Positions 1 to 8,387 of a stretch of DNA of 21,782 bases are shown piece after piece. The position numbers and the translations under genes were made by a program. The notes beneath the pieces were generated by a model. That model saw only the letters and a list, made by a program, of their open reading frames with translations. It was not told the origin of the DNA and made no database searches. Every line of letters begins with the position of its first letter. Within the stretch, counting starts at the first letter, position 1. The stretch comes from a bacterium (GTDB taxonomy: Bacteria; Bacillota; Bacilli; Lactobacillales; Streptococcaceae), in the NCBI GenBank assembly GCA_905221125.1, contig CAJNBY010000023.1, positions 1-21,782 on the forward strand, read 5' to 3'.

Positions 1-74
1 ACACAGAAGTTAAGCCCTAGAACGCCGGAAGTAGTTGGGGGTTGCCCCCTGTGAGATATGGAAGTCGCTTAGCT
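1..74 (+). rRNA. rrf: 5S ribosomal RNA, 3' part
   Basis: The first bases match the 3' two thirds of a firmicute 5S rRNA, including the conserved GAAGTTAAGCCC segment and the 3' strand that closes helix I near base 72. The 5' end lies before the window. tRNA-Asn follows a few bases later, the arrangement at the end of streptococcal rRNA operons. Confidence 0.93.
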
Positions 75-78
75 CTAT

Positions 79-152
79 TCCGCCATAGCTCAGTTGGTAG
101 TAGCGCATGACTGTTAATCATGATGTCGTAGGTTCGAGTCCTACTGGCGGAG
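79..152 (+). tRNA. tRNA-Asn (GTT anticodon)
   Basis: A cloverleaf can be drawn. The acceptor stem TCCGCCA (79-85) pairs with TGGCGGA (145-151), with discriminator G at 152. The anticodon stem CATGA/TCATG encloses the loop CTGTTAA, with anticodon GTT at 113-115. The T-loop GGTTCGAGTCC is canonical. CCA is not encoded. The gene is probably co-transcribed with the 5S rRNA. Confidence 0.95.
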
Positions 153-165
153 TAGTTAATTAAAG

Positions 166-187
166 GAGGTTTCGACCTCTTTTTTTG
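166..187 (+). terminator. Intrinsic terminator of the rRNA/tRNA operon
   Basis: The stem GAGGT (166-170)/ACCTC (175-179) with loop TTCG is followed by a run of T. It sits just after tRNA-Asn and probably ends the rRNA operon. Confidence 0.75.
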
Positions 188-189
188 TT

Positions 190-480
190 ATGTAATTAAT
201 AATCTGTCTTGCACCTAATGACAAGTGATATTTTTTTGACGATAGAAGTCTCAGCTACCATCATTTTCTAACACTGATAGCACTTAAAACGTCGCTTTAT
301 TAGAAGATTTCTAGTAGACATACCAGTCGTTTCGAGGTAAGGAATCTTAGTGTGTACCCCTATTAATGACATCCATAATTTTGATATTAGGGTCTTTAAT
401 GTTGAGTAATTTTGTGATAAGTTGAAGAACTCTGGAGAAATATTTATTACTATTGAAATAAAACAGGATAATTTTTTCAA
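190..480 (-). pseudogene. Decayed N-terminal fragment of an ISL3-family (IS1167-like) transposase
   Basis: Read on the minus strand, one frame near 360-430 gives LLNIKDPNIKIMDVINRGTH. After a frame change, about 357-268 gives KIPYLETTGMSTRN and KRRFKCYQC. After an in-frame stop the reading continues with KMMVAETSIVKK. These are successive blocks of the N-terminal zinc-binding part of ISL3-family transposases as I know the family. About 30 residues expected between the first two blocks are missing. At least one frameshift, one deletion and one stop make this non-functional. Upstream of about 430 I see no clear homology. It is not a small functional gene even though a 70-codon frame is open here. 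Confidence 0.75.
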
Positions 481-575
481 TCATTTATAGGAAATTTTTT
501 ATTTTTATGGATTTAATAGTTTGTTTTTGATGTAAGATATTTATTTCTATTCTGTCAACTTTTCCTATTTTTTAT

Positions 576-642
576 CTTGTTGAGGTTGGTATTTTAACAA
601 TTCAGGAATTATTAATGATTAGTTAAAATTTTTTGTTAGAAT
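576..642 (+). promoter_or_regulatory. ComE-type direct repeat and -10 box of comW
   Basis: ACAATTCAG at 597-605 fits the ComE repeat (aCAnTTcaG) well. Twenty-one bases upstream, at 576-584, CTTGTTGAG keeps the TT.AG core, so the pair has the expected 9 bp + 12 bp + 9 bp geometry with a weak left half. A TAGAAT -10 box lies at 637-642, which puts the repeat around -45 to -73. comW is known in pneumococcus as an early, ComE-dependent gene. Confidence 0.7.
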
Positions 643-673
643 AAGGTCATAAAAAGTAAAGGAGTGTATGCTT

Positions 674-910
674 ATGCTACAAAGTATTTATGATCAGATG
701 ACTGATTTCTATGACAGTATCGAAGAAGAGTATGCTACTTTCTTTGATAATAGTTGGGAATGGGAACATTTTCATTTTAAATTTTTGATTTATTATTTAG
801 TTCGATATGGCATTGGGTGTCGTAGGGATTTTATCGTTTACCATTATCGTGTTGCTTATCGTTTGTATCTTGAAAAGATGATAATGAATCGGGGTTTTAT
901 TTCTTGTTAA
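674..910 (+). CDS. comW: Competence sigma-factor activator ComW
   Basis: This 78-residue protein ends in a block (YLVRYGIGCRRDFIVYHYRV through MNRGFISC) that I recognise as pneumococcal ComW. ComW is made early in competence. It protects the alternative sigma factor ComX from degradation and helps it engage RNA polymerase, so late competence genes are expressed. The start at 674 (MLQSIYDQ) is preferred over the in-frame ATG at 668. The AGGAG at 660-664 is nine bases from 674 but only three from 668, and 78 residues is the family length. The N-terminal half differs at many positions from the pneumococcal form I remember, including an Ala-Thr-Phe-Phe-Asp segment, as expected for a sister species. 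It is monocistronic, between a tRNA/IS remnant and purA, with a ComE-type repeat upstream. Confidence 0.93.
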   Translation: MLQSIYDQMTDFYDSIEEEYATFFDNSWEWEHFHFKFLIYYLVRYGIGCRRDFIVYHYRVAYRLYLEKMIMNRGFISC

Positions 911-1033
911 GGTAATTTTAGTAAATTTCCGAACAAACTTACTTTTTCATGGCAATATAACAATAAATAGCTGGTAATTTTTCTAAATCATTTTTTAATA
1001 GTTGGAAATAGCAAATCTTTCTATTGTTTCTTC

Positions 1034-1062
1034 TTGATAAAAAGGCGATTTTTTCTTATAAT
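1034..1062 (+). promoter_or_regulatory. Sigma-A promoter of purA
   Basis: TTGATA (1034-1039), a 17-base spacer and TATAAT (1057-1062) form a near-consensus promoter. A second TATAAT at 1074-1079 lacks a good -35. The stretch 911-1033 before it shows no gene and no clear terminator for comW. Confidence 0.75.
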
Positions 1063-1071
1063 AAATTGTAA

Positions 1072-2427
<1,356 letters not shown>

Positions 2428-2433
2428 GAGATT

Positions 2434-2466
2434 TTTAAGATTTGTTTAAGAGAAGTCGGGTATACT
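2434..2466 (+). promoter_or_regulatory. CiaR-binding direct repeat and -10 box of the csRNA gene
   Basis: TTTAAG (2434-2439), five bases, then TTTAAG (2445-2450) is an exact match to the CiaR site TTTAAG-N5-TTTAAG. Ten bases further is the -10 box TATACT (2461-2466). This is the layout of CiaR-activated promoters in pneumococcus. Transcription should start near 2473. Confidence 0.85.
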
Positions 2467-2472
2467 ATAGAC

Positions 2473-2572
2473 AGTTACAAGAAGACCTCCTAACTTGTTG
2501 TAACAAATATCCTAAACTTTTCTTTTTCATAATAATCTCCCTATAGAGTCACCGCATTCGGTGGCTTTTTTT
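2473..2572 (+). ncRNA. CiaR-controlled small RNA of the csRNA (ccn) family
   Basis: About 100 bases fit the pneumococcal csRNA plan. GTTACAA (2474-2480) pairs with TTGTAAC (2498-2504). Its 17-base loop holds AGACCTCCTAAC, an anti-Shine-Dalgarno sequence. A mostly unpaired pyrimidine/A-rich middle follows. The intrinsic terminator is GTCACCG (2548-2554)/CGGTGGC (2559-2565) followed by seven T. Members of this family pair with ribosome-binding sites and start codons of targets, comC mRNA among them, and so damp competence. It lies between purA and tadA. I cannot tell which of the numbered pneumococcal csRNAs it matches. Confidence 0.85.
2548..2572 (+). terminator. Intrinsic terminator of the csRNA (also backs up purA)
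   Basis: A seven-pair stem (2548-2554/2559-2565, one G-T pair) with a four-base loop is followed by seven T. Confidence 0.85.
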
Positions 2573-2585
2573 GTGTTGGAATTCA

Positions 2586-2594
2586 TGATATAAT
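2586..2594 (+). promoter_or_regulatory. Extended -10 promoter of tadA
   Basis: TGATATAAT is a perfect extended -10 (TGnTATAAT), 33 bases before the tadA start. I see no convincing -35, which extended -10 promoters can do without. Confidence 0.6.
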
Positions 2595-2627
2595 AATAAA
2601 ATCGAAAAGTAGGAAAAGGGAAAAGAG

Positions 2628-3095
2628 ATGGATTATACGCTTGAAGAAAAAGAAAGATTCATGAGAGAGGCATTGAAAGAGGCTGAGATTGCTCTTGGAC
2701 ACGATGAAATTCCAATTGGTTGTGTGATTGTAAAGGACGGAGAAATCATTGGTCGTGGGCATAATGCGCGTGAGGAGTTGCAACGAGCGGTTATGCATGC
2801 GGAGATTATGGCTATAGAGAATGCGAACCTGAGTGAGGAGAGCTGGCGCTTGCTGGATTGCACGCTTTTTGTGACCATTGAGCCGTGTGTCATGTGTAGT
2901 GGGGCGATTGGACTCGCCCGTATTCCAAACGTGGTCTATGGGGCTAAAAACCAGAAATTTGGCGCTGCTGGGAGTTTGTACGATATCTTGACAGATGAGC
3001 GTCTCAATCATCGTGTGGAGGTTGAAACGGGAATTTTAGAAGATGAATGTGCAGCTATTATGCAGGACTTTTTTAGAAATAGACGGAAAAAATAA
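2628..3095 (+). CDS. tadA: tRNA-specific adenosine deaminase TadA
   Basis: TadA deaminates the wobble adenosine (A34) of tRNA-Arg(ACG) to inosine, so one tRNA can read three arginine codons. It is usually essential. The zinc-binding cytidine-deaminase fold is visible: HAE at residues 57-59 (zinc ligand His and catalytic Glu) and PCVMC at 86-90 (two Cys ligands). The 155-residue length is normal. AGGAAAAGGGAAAAGAG just before the ATG supplies the ribosome-binding site. It has its own extended -10 promoter between the csRNA terminator and the start, and the SRP RNA gene follows. Confidence 0.94.
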   Translation: MDYTLEEKERFMREALKEAEIALGHDEIPIGCVIVKDGEIIGRGHNAREELQRAVMHAEIMAIENANLSEESWRLLDCTLFVTIEPCVMCSGAIGLARIPNVVYGAKNQKFGAAGSLYDILTDERLNHRVEVETGILEDECAAIMQDFFRNRRKK

Positions 3096-3121
3096 TTTTG
3101 CTTTTAAAATGAATAGGAATG

Positions 3122-3130
3122 TGATATAAT
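3122..3130 (+). promoter_or_regulatory. Extended -10 promoter of the SRP RNA gene
   Basis: TGATATAAT (TGnTATAAT) lies six to seven bases before the expected RNA start. It is identical to the extended -10 in front of tadA. The -35 region is poor. Confidence 0.65.
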
Positions 3131-3136
3131 AAATAT

Positions 3137-3212
3137 TGGAGCAACAGTTCTGCGTGAAGCGGGTCAGGGGAGGAATCCAGCAGCCCTAAGCGATTTGAAT
3201 TGTGTGCTCTTT
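3137..3212 (+). ncRNA. ffs: Small signal recognition particle RNA (4.5S/scRNA)
   Basis: The hallmark SRP domain IV is present: GGTCAGG, a GGAA tetraloop-like turn, then CAGCAGCCC (3162-3186). Outer strands GAGCA.ACAGTTC (3139-3150) and GAATTGT.GTGCTC (3198-3209) pair to close the rod. The short length is typical of streptococci, which lack the Alu domain here. It binds Ffh for co-translational membrane targeting. The closing stem followed by the T-run at 3211-3218 also works as the terminator. Confidence 0.9.
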
Positions 3213-3227
3213 TTTTTTCGTGCTTTT

Positions 3228-3235
3228 TGCGAATA
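3228..3235 (+). promoter_or_regulatory. cin-box (ComX/SigX-dependent late competence promoter) of the dut-radA operon
   Basis: TGCGAATA preceded by a T-run differs by one base from the combox consensus TACGAATA. It lies 56 bases before dut. The dut-radA operon is a known ComX-dependent late gene set in pneumococcus, which supports the call. Confidence 0.8.
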
Positions 3236-3283
3236 AATAAGATAGAATAATCTAGAATAAATGATAATAGAAAAGAGAATATG

Positions 3284-3727
3284 ATGAAAATTCGTGGTTT
3301 TGAATTGGTTTCGAGTTTTACAGATGAAAATTTATTGCCGAAGCGTGAGACAGCGCATGCGGCTGGTTACGACTTAAAGGTTGCTGTGCGTACGGTTATT
3401 GCGCCAGGAGAGATTGTCTTGGTTCCGACAGGGGTTAAGGCTTATATGCAGCCGACTGAAGTTCTCTACCTCTATGATCGCTCTTCAAATCCTCGTAAGA
3501 AGGGCTTGGTTTTAATTAATTCAGTTGGGGTCATTGATGGGGATTATTATGGAAATCCTGGGAATGAAGGGCATGTTTTTGCGCAGATGAAGAATATCAC
3601 AGATCAAGAGGTTGTTCTTGAAGTTGGGGAACGTGTGGTCCAGGCTGTCTTTGCTCCTTTCTTAATTGCAGATGGAGATGCAGCTGATGGTGTTCGAACT
3701 GGTGGATTTGGATCGACTGGGCACTAG
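3284..3727 (+). CDS. dut: dUTPase (deoxyuridine 5'-triphosphate nucleotidohydrolase)
   Basis: dUTPase hydrolyses dUTP to dUMP and pyrophosphate, which keeps uracil out of DNA and feeds thymidylate synthesis. The trimeric-type motifs appear in order: AGYDL, DRSSNPRKKGL, a SVGVIDGDYYGNPGNEGH block, ERVVQAVF, and the C-terminal glycine-rich RTGGFGSTG arm. The start is 3284 (MKIRGFEL) rather than the adjacent ATG at 3281, because AGAG at 3274-3277 is then six bases away. It is the first gene after the cin-box. The next gene starts one base after its stop, so the genes are co-transcribed and probably translationally coupled. Induction in competence may limit uracil in incoming DNA or repair patches; that is inference. 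Confidence 0.94.
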   Translation: MKIRGFELVSSFTDENLLPKRETAHAAGYDLKVAVRTVIAPGEIVLVPTGVKAYMQPTEVLYLYDRSSNPRKKGLVLINSVGVIDGDYYGNPGNEGHVFAQMKNITDQEVVLEVGERVVQAVFAPFLIADGDAADGVRTGGFGSTGH

Positions 3728-3728
3728 G

Positions 3729-4244
3729 ATGAAGATTATCTTTGTACGCCACGGGGAGCCAGATTACCGTGAGTTAGAGGAGCGTTCTTATACGGGATTT
3801 GGGATAGATTTGGCACCCTTGTCTGAGAAGGGACGGCAGCAAGCCCAGGAATTGAGCACCAATCCTTTACTCCCTTCAGCTGAAATAATCATATCTTCTG
3901 CAATCACAAGAGCTTTAGAAACGGCTTCTTATGTGGCTTGTGCTACTGGACTTCCTTTGAAAGTGGAGCCTTTATTACATGAATGGCAGGTCCATGAAAG
4001 TGGCACAGATAATTTTGAAAAAGCTCGTACTATGTTTCTAGAAAATAAGGGGGAGTTACTTCCTAATAGTCCTATTCAATATGAGACAGCTGAAGAGATG
4101 AAGTCTCGTTTTCTAGAATGTATGGGTAAGTATCGAGATTACCAGACCGTTCTAGTGGTAACTCACAACATGCTCATGCGTCAGTTTGTACCAAATGAGA
4201 AGATTGATTTTTGCCAAGTGATTGAGTGTGAGTTAGAGATATAG
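3729..4244 (+). CDS. Histidine phosphatase (phosphoglycerate-mutase-like) family protein
   Basis: The protein begins [12 protein letters not shown], with the RHG catalytic signature at residues 7-9. [15 protein letters not shown] is the family's second block with the phosphate-binding Arg. [13 protein letters not shown] supplies the second catalytic His. At 171 residues it is a short member without the insertions of true phosphoglycerate mutases, so a small-molecule phosphatase is more likely; the substrate is unknown. It sits between dut and radA with a one-base gap after dut, in the late-competence operon of mitis-group streptococci. The dut stop region (GGATTTGGATCGACTGG) supplies only a weak ribosome-binding site, which suggests coupling to dut translation. 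Confidence 0.88.
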   Translation: MKIIFVRHGEPDYRELEERSYTGFGIDLAPLSEKGRQQAQELSTNPLLPSAEIIISSAITRALETASYVACATGLPLKVEPLLHEWQVHESGTDNFEKARTMFLENKGELLPNSPIQYETAEEMKSRFLECMGKYRDYQTVLVVTHNMLMRQFVPNEKIDFCQVIECELEI

Positions 4245-4257
4245 AAAGAGGTTTATC

Positions 4258-5619
4258 ATCGCAAAGAAAAAAGCGACATTTGTATGTCAAAATTGTGGGT
4301 ATAATTCCCCTAAATATCTGGGGCGTTGTCCTAACTGTGGGTCTTGGTCTTCTTTTGTAGAAGAGGTTGAGGTTGCCGAGGTAAAGAATGCGCGTGTGTC
4401 CTTGACAGGTGAGAAAACCAAGCCCATGAAACTGGCTGAGGTGACTTCCATCAATGTCAATCGAACCAAGACTGAGATGGAGGAATTTAACCGTGTACTC
4501 GGTGGAGGAGTGGTGCCAGGAAGTCTCGTCCTCATCGGTGGGGATCCTGGGATTGGGAAATCAACCCTTCTCTTACAAGTATCAACCCAGCTGTCCCAAG
4601 TGGGGACGGTTCTCTACGTCAGTGGAGAGGAATCTGCCCAGCAGATTAAGTTACGAGCAGAGCGCTTGGGTGATATTGATAGTGAGTTTTATCTCTATGC
4701 CGAGACCAATATGCAGAGTGTTCGATCTGAGGTAGAGCGCATCCAACCAGACTTTCTCATCATCGACTCCATTCAGACTATTATGTCTCCTGAAATTTCA
4801 GGGGTGCAAGGATCTGTGTCTCAGGTGCGTGAAGTAACTGCTGAACTCATGCAACTGGCCAAAACTAATAACATTGCTATCTTTATCGTAGGGCATGTGA
4901 CCAAGGAAGGAACCTTGGCTGGACCTCGTATGTTGGAGCATATGGTAGATACAGTGCTTTACTTTGAAGGAGAGCGCCACCATACCTTTCGTATTTTGAG
5001 AGCGGTCAAAAACCGTTTTGGCTCCACTAATGAGATTGGGATTTTTGAGATGCAGTCGGGTGGTCTGGTTGAGGTCCTCAATCCGAGCCAAGTTTTTCTA
5101 GAAGAGCGTTTGGATGGAGCGACTGGCTCGTCAATCGTTGTGACAATGGAAGGGACGCGTCCGATTTTGGCGGAGGTTCAGGCTTTGGTCACACCGACCA
5201 TGTTTGGAAATGCCAAGCGTACTACGACAGGGCTTGATTTTAATCGTGCGAGTCTGATTATGGCTGTTTTGGAAAAGCGTGCAGGACTTCTCTTGCAAAA
5301 TCAGGATGCCTATCTCAAATCTGCTGGTGGTGTGAAATTGGATGAGCCTGCCATTGACTTGGCCGTTGCAGTTGCCATTGCTTCGAGCTACAAGGATAAG
5401 CCTACCAATCCTCAGGAATGTTTTGTAGGAGAACTTGGTTTGACGGGAGAAATTCGGCGAGTGAATCGTATCGAGCAACGCATCAATGAAGCTGCTAAGC
5501 TTGGATTTACTAAGATTTATGTACCGAAAAATTCTTTGACAGGAATCACTCCACCCAAGGAAATTCAGGTCATTGGTGTGACAACGATTCAGGAGGTTTT
5601 GAAAAAGGTCTTTGCATAA
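4258..5619 (+). CDS. radA: DNA repair/branch-migration helicase RadA, apparent ATC start
   Basis: RadA is a hexameric DnaB-like, RecA-related motor. In streptococci it extends RecA-made D-loops during transformation and repair. From 4258 the protein reads [15 protein letters not shown]10/C13 and C24/C27 form the N-terminal zinc finger. Walker [11 protein letters not shown] starts near residue 94, and [12 protein letters not shown] is the RadA-specific KNRFG motif. The C-terminal third is the Lon-protease-like domain ([17 protein letters not shown]). Family length (453) and the zinc finger require a start near 4258, but no ATG, GTG or TTG is available: an in-frame TAG lies at 4234-4236, and the codons at 4255 and 4258 are both ATC. 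AGAGG at 4247-4251 is six bases from 4258. Starting at the first ATG (4396) would delete the zinc finger. Confidence 0.9.
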   Translation: MAKKKATFVCQNCGYNSPKYLGRCPNCGSWSSFVEEVEVAEVKNARVSLTGEKTKPMKLAEVTSINVNRTKTEMEEFNRVLGGGVVPGSLVLIGGDPGIGKSTLLLQVSTQLSQVGTVLYVSGEESAQQIKLRAERLGDIDSEFYLYAETNMQSVRSEVERIQPDFLIIDSIQTIMSPEISGVQGSVSQVREVTAELMQLAKTNNIAIFIVGHVTKEGTLAGPRMLEHMVDTVLYFEGERHHTFRILRAVKNRFGSTNEIGIFEMQSGGLVEVLNPSQVFLEERLDGATGSSIVVTMEGTRPILAEVQALVTPTMFGNAKRTTTGLDFNRASLIMAVLEKRAGLLLQNQDAYLKSAGGVKLDEPAIDLAVAVAIASSYKDKPTNPQECFVGELGLTGEIRRVNRIEQRINEAAKLGFTKIYVPKNSLTGITPPKEIQVIGVTTIQEVLKKVFA

Positions 5620-5691
5620 TCCGTGACAAATCCTCTTAAAAATGATAAGATAGGAGAAATATTTGACTATCAAATTTTCAAGGAGGGAATC

Positions 5692-6189
5692 GTGTCGTAT
5701 TTTGAACAGTTTATGCAAGCCAATCAGGCTTATGTTGCCCTACATGGGCAGTTAAATCTGCCACTTAAACCCAAAACAAGAGTAGCCATTGTGACCTGTA
5801 TGGACTCACGTCTGCACGTTGCTCAAGCTCTAGGTTTGGCACTTGGAGATGCTCATATCTTGCGGAATGCAGGTGGTCGAGTGACCGAGGATATGATTCG
5901 TTCGCTGGTGATTTCCCAGCAACAGATGGGAACAAGAGAGATTGTGGTGTTGCACCATACAGACTGTGGTGCCCAGACTTTTGAAAATGGACCTTTTCAG
6001 GAGTATCTGAAAGAGGAGCTAGGTGTCGATGTGTCAGACCAGGACTTTTTGCCCTTCCAAGATATAGAGGAGAGTGTGCGTGAGGATATGCAACTGCTTA
6101 TCGAATCTCCCCTAATACCAGAAGATGTCATTATCTCTGGTGCCATTTACGATGTGGATACAGGAAGTATGACAGTCGTAGAATTGTAA
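5692..6189 (+). CDS. Beta-class carbonic anhydrase
   Basis: The enzyme interconverts CO2 and bicarbonate, supplying bicarbonate for carboxylations at low CO2. Zinc-site residues are visible: CMDSR at residues 36-40 (Cys ligand and the Asp-Arg dyad) and HHTDCG at 88-93 (His and Cys ligands). The GTG at 5692 is the start: GGAGGG at 5682-5687 is four bases away and the 165-residue product has the family length. The frame is also open from a GTG at 5623, but that has no ribosome-binding site and adds a non-conserved extension. It follows radA by 72 bases with no terminator, so it belongs to the same operon. Confidence 0.9.
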   Translation: MSYFEQFMQANQAYVALHGQLNLPLKPKTRVAIVTCMDSRLHVAQALGLALGDAHILRNAGGRVTEDMIRSLVISQQQMGTREIVVLHHTDCGAQTFENGPFQEYLKEELGVDVSDQDFLPFQDIEESVREDMQLLIESPLIPEDVIISGAIYDVDTGSMTVVEL

Positions 6190-6213
6190 ATACTTTATTT
6201 AGAAAGAAAGTGT

Positions 6214-7029
6214 ATGAAGAAAAACAGTATTTTATTTATTTTTATTTTATTGCTATGTATTGGTGTACAGTATGAAACCATCTACTATACGGACGGTTCG
6301 ATGTCAGCTGAGGAATATAGACTAATGGGAGTTTCTATCTTTCTAGCTCTCTTTTATATGATTCCGGCTCTTTATTTCCTTTTCCGTATTGGGAAAAAAT
6401 GGGAATTACCAAAGAAGGCATTGACCTTGTCTTTATTGGGTGGGATGTTCCTTTCAGGCTGGTTGGCTAGCTTTGCGAATACTTATATCCATGATTTACT
6501 GGGTGTTCTTTTCCCAGATAGTGCATTTTTAAATACTTTTGAAAGTGCTATTGTGGCTCCTTTGGTAGAAGAACCCTTGAAATTATTGCCACTTGTTTTT
6601 GTTTTAGCTTTGGTTCCTGTGCGAAAATTAAAATCTTTGTTTTTACTAGGAATTGCTTCTGGTTTGGGATTCCAAATGATTGAGGATATTGGCTATATTC
6701 GTACGGATTTACCAGAGGGATTTGACTTTACTATTTCGAGAATTTTAGAGCGTATCATCTCAGGAATTGCCTCTCACTGGACTTTTTCAGGTCTGGCTGT
6801 AGTAGGTGTTTACTTGCTTTACAGAGCCTATAAAGAGCAGAAGATTGGCAAGAAACAGGGGCTTATTTTCCTAGTTTTAGCCTTGGGAACTCACTTCCTG
6901 TTTAACTCTCCTTTTGTGGAGTTGGAGACAGAGTTGCCACTAGCGATTCCAGTGGTTACGGCTATTACTCTCTATGGTTTTTACCAGGCTTATCGCTTTG
7001 TTGAGAAGCACAATGAGTTGATGAACTAG
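6214..7029 (+). CDS. PrsW-family membrane protein (putative intramembrane protease)
   Basis: This 271-residue, strongly hydrophobic protein has about seven or eight membrane segments, the first at residues 5-25. VEEPLK at 118-123 is the EExxK motif of PrsW-type glutamic intramembrane proteases. Further conserved polar sites in membrane segments are FQMIED (E157), the SHW near residue 188, and THFLFN in the C-terminal third. In Bacillus, PrsW performs site-1 cleavage of an anti-sigma factor; no such substrate is visible here, so function is inferred from family only. It starts 24 bases after the carbonic anhydrase stop, with AGAAAG as a modest ribosome-binding site, and is probably the last gene of the dut-radA operon. 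Confidence 0.82.
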   Translation: MKKNSILFIFILLLCIGVQYETIYYTDGSMSAEEYRLMGVSIFLALFYMIPALYFLFRIGKKWELPKKALTLSLLGGMFLSGWLASFANTYIHDLLGVLFPDSAFLNTFESAIVAPLVEEPLKLLPLVFVLALVPVRKLKSLFLLGIASGLGFQMIEDIGYIRTDLPEGFDFTISRILERIISGIASHWTFSGLAVVGVYLLYRAYKEQKIGKKQGLIFLVLALGTHFLFNSPFVELETELPLAIPVVTAITLYGFYQAYRFVEKHNELMN

Positions 7030-7052
7030 AATATTTTTCAAAAGAATGATGC

Positions 7053-7083
7053 AAGGGTACAAATATGGTGCCCTTCTTTTATT
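7053..7083 (+). terminator. Intrinsic terminator after the PrsW-like gene
   Basis: AAGGGTAC (7053-7060) pairs with GGTGCCCTT (7067-7075) around a short loop and is followed by a T-rich run. It closes the dut-radA operon. Confidence 0.75.
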
Positions 7084-7088
7084 TTTGA

Positions 7089-7117
7089 TTGAAAAATAGT
7101 GCAAAAAGCGCTACAAT
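7089..7117 (+). promoter_or_regulatory. Sigma-A promoter of prs
   Basis: TTGAAA (7089-7094), 17 bases, TACAAT (7112-7117), ending 57 bases before the prs start. Confidence 0.7.
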
Positions 7118-7174
7118 GGTAGATGGAAAAATCTTGTGAAAAGCACAAGCGATACATATATACCGGAGGAAATC

Positions 7175-8143
7175 ATGTCTTTTTCTGATTTAAAGCTGTT
7201 TGCCCTTTCTTCTAATAAAGAATTGGCAGAACGTGTGGCGCAGGAGATTGGGATAGAGTTGGGGAAATCAAGTGTTCGCCAATTTTCAGATGGAGAGATT
7301 CAGGTCAACATCGAAGAATCAATCCGTGGGAAGCACGTCTTTATCCTACAATCAACTAGTTCGCCTGTAAATGACAATCTGCTTGAAATTTTGATTATGG
7401 TAGATGCTTTGAAGCGTGCGAGTGCAGAATCTGTCAATGTTGTCATGCCTTACTATGGGTATGCACGTCAGGATAGAAAGGCGAGAGCGCGTGAGCCAAT
7501 CACTTCAAAACTTGTTGCAAATATGCTTGAAGTAGCTGGAGTAGATCGTTTATTGACAATCGACTTGCATGCTGCGCAGATTCAAGGATTCTTTGATATT
7601 CCTGTGGATCACTTGATGGGAGCTCCTCTGATTGCAGATTATTTTGAGCGTCGTGGCATGGTTGGTTCTGACTATGTGGTTGTCAGCCCAGACCATGGAG
7701 GGGTGACTCGTGCCCGTAAGTTGGCAGAATTTTTGAAAACATCTATCGCTATCATTGACAAACGTCGTAGCGTTGATAAGATGAATACTAGTGAAGTCAT
7801 GAACATCATCGGTAAGGTTGAAGGTAAGACTTGTATCTTGATTGATGATATGATTGATACTGCTGGAACGATTTGTCATGCGGCGGATGCTCTTGCGGAA
7901 GCTGGTGCTGTTGAAGTTTATGCAAGCTGTACGCACCCAGTTCTTTCTGGTCCTGCTATGGACAATATCCAAAAATCAGCTATCAAGAAATTGGTTGTTT
8001 TGGATACTATCTACTTGCCAGAAGAGCGTTTGATTGACAAGATTGAGCAGATTTCAATCGCTCATCTATTGGGAGATGCTATCGTACGTATCCATGAAAA
8101 ACGCCCACTTTCTCCACTTTTCAGTATTGAGAAAAAGATTTAA
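7175..8143 (+). CDS. prs: Ribose-phosphate pyrophosphokinase (PRPP synthetase)
   Basis: Prs transfers pyrophosphate from ATP to ribose-5-phosphate. PRPP then feeds purine, pyrimidine, NAD, His and Trp synthesis. Family blocks are all present: the FSDGEIQV region, [20 protein letters not shown] (catalytic flexible loop with Lys/Arg), [29 protein letters not shown], and the PRPP-binding loop [13 protein letters not shown]. The start at 7175 is set by CGGAGGA eight bases upstream and by the 322-residue family length; the in-frame GTG at 7136 lacks a ribosome-binding site. It has its own promoter and terminator and marks the end of the conserved core block. Confidence 0.95.
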   Translation: MSFSDLKLFALSSNKELAERVAQEIGIELGKSSVRQFSDGEIQVNIEESIRGKHVFILQSTSSPVNDNLLEILIMVDALKRASAESVNVVMPYYGYARQDRKARAREPITSKLVANMLEVAGVDRLLTIDLHAAQIQGFFDIPVDHLMGAPLIADYFERRGMVGSDYVVVSPDHGGVTRARKLAEFLKTSIAIIDKRRSVDKMNTSEVMNIIGKVEGKTCILIDDMIDTAGTICHAADALAEAGAVEVYASCTHPVLSGPAMDNIQKSAIKKLVVLDTIYLPEERLIDKIEQISIAHLLGDAIVRIHEKRPLSPLFSIEKKI

Positions 8144-8151
8144 TAACCAAG

Positions 8152-8175
8152 CCTGAGATAATTCTCAGGTTTTTT
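8152..8175 (+). terminator. Intrinsic terminator of prs
   Basis: CCTGAGA (8152-8158) and TCTCAGG (8163-8169) form a perfect seven-pair stem with loop TAAT, followed by six T. Confidence 0.88.
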
Positions 8176-8184
8176 CATCTCTTT

Positions 8185-8192
8185 TACGAATA
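8185..8192 (+). promoter_or_regulatory. cin-box upstream of the first rpn gene
   Basis: TACGAATA is an exact match to the ComX combox. It lies in the same TCTTTTNCGAATAAATA context that precedes the second rpn copy (12331-12338) and resembles the dut cin-box context. A ComX transcript from here would read through the BOX element into rpn copy 1. Confidence 0.65.
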
Positions 8193-8230
8193 AATAGGTA
8201 GTGGCAGTGAATCTAGTAAACCTAGATTTA

Positions 8231-8380
8231 ATACTCTTCGAAAATCTCTTCAAACTATGTCAACGTCGCCTTGTCATATATATGTGACTGACTTCGTCAG
8301 TCTTATCTGCAACCTCAAAACAGTGTTTTGAGCAACCTGCGGCTAGTTTCCTAGTTTGCTCTTTGATTTTCATTGAGTAT
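8231..8380. repeat. BOX element (boxA-boxB-boxC)
   Basis: The boxA start (TACTCTTCGAAAATCTC), a boxB core with a GACTGACTTCGTCAGTC hairpin, and a boxC end (GTTTTGAGCAACCTGCGGCT ... CATTGAGTA) are all recognisable. The ends form the inverted repeat ATACTC/GAGTAT. It sits between the cin-box and the extended -10 of rpn copy 1. The second rpn copy has the unoccupied site. Confidence 0.92.
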
Positions 8381-8387
8381 AAAACTG

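Noticed and set aside
268..480. 70-codon minus-strand ORF as a small gene
   Set aside because: Its residues match ISL3 transposase only in part and the rest lies in another frame; no ribosome-binding site; treated as a remnant.
4396..5619. radA starting at the first ATG (4396)
   Set aside because: It would remove the four-Cys zinc finger and about 46 conserved residues; AGAGG is placed for 4258.
5623..5691. Carbonic anhydrase start at GTG 5623
   Set aside because: No ribosome-binding site; GTG 5692 has GGAGGG at the right distance and gives the family length.
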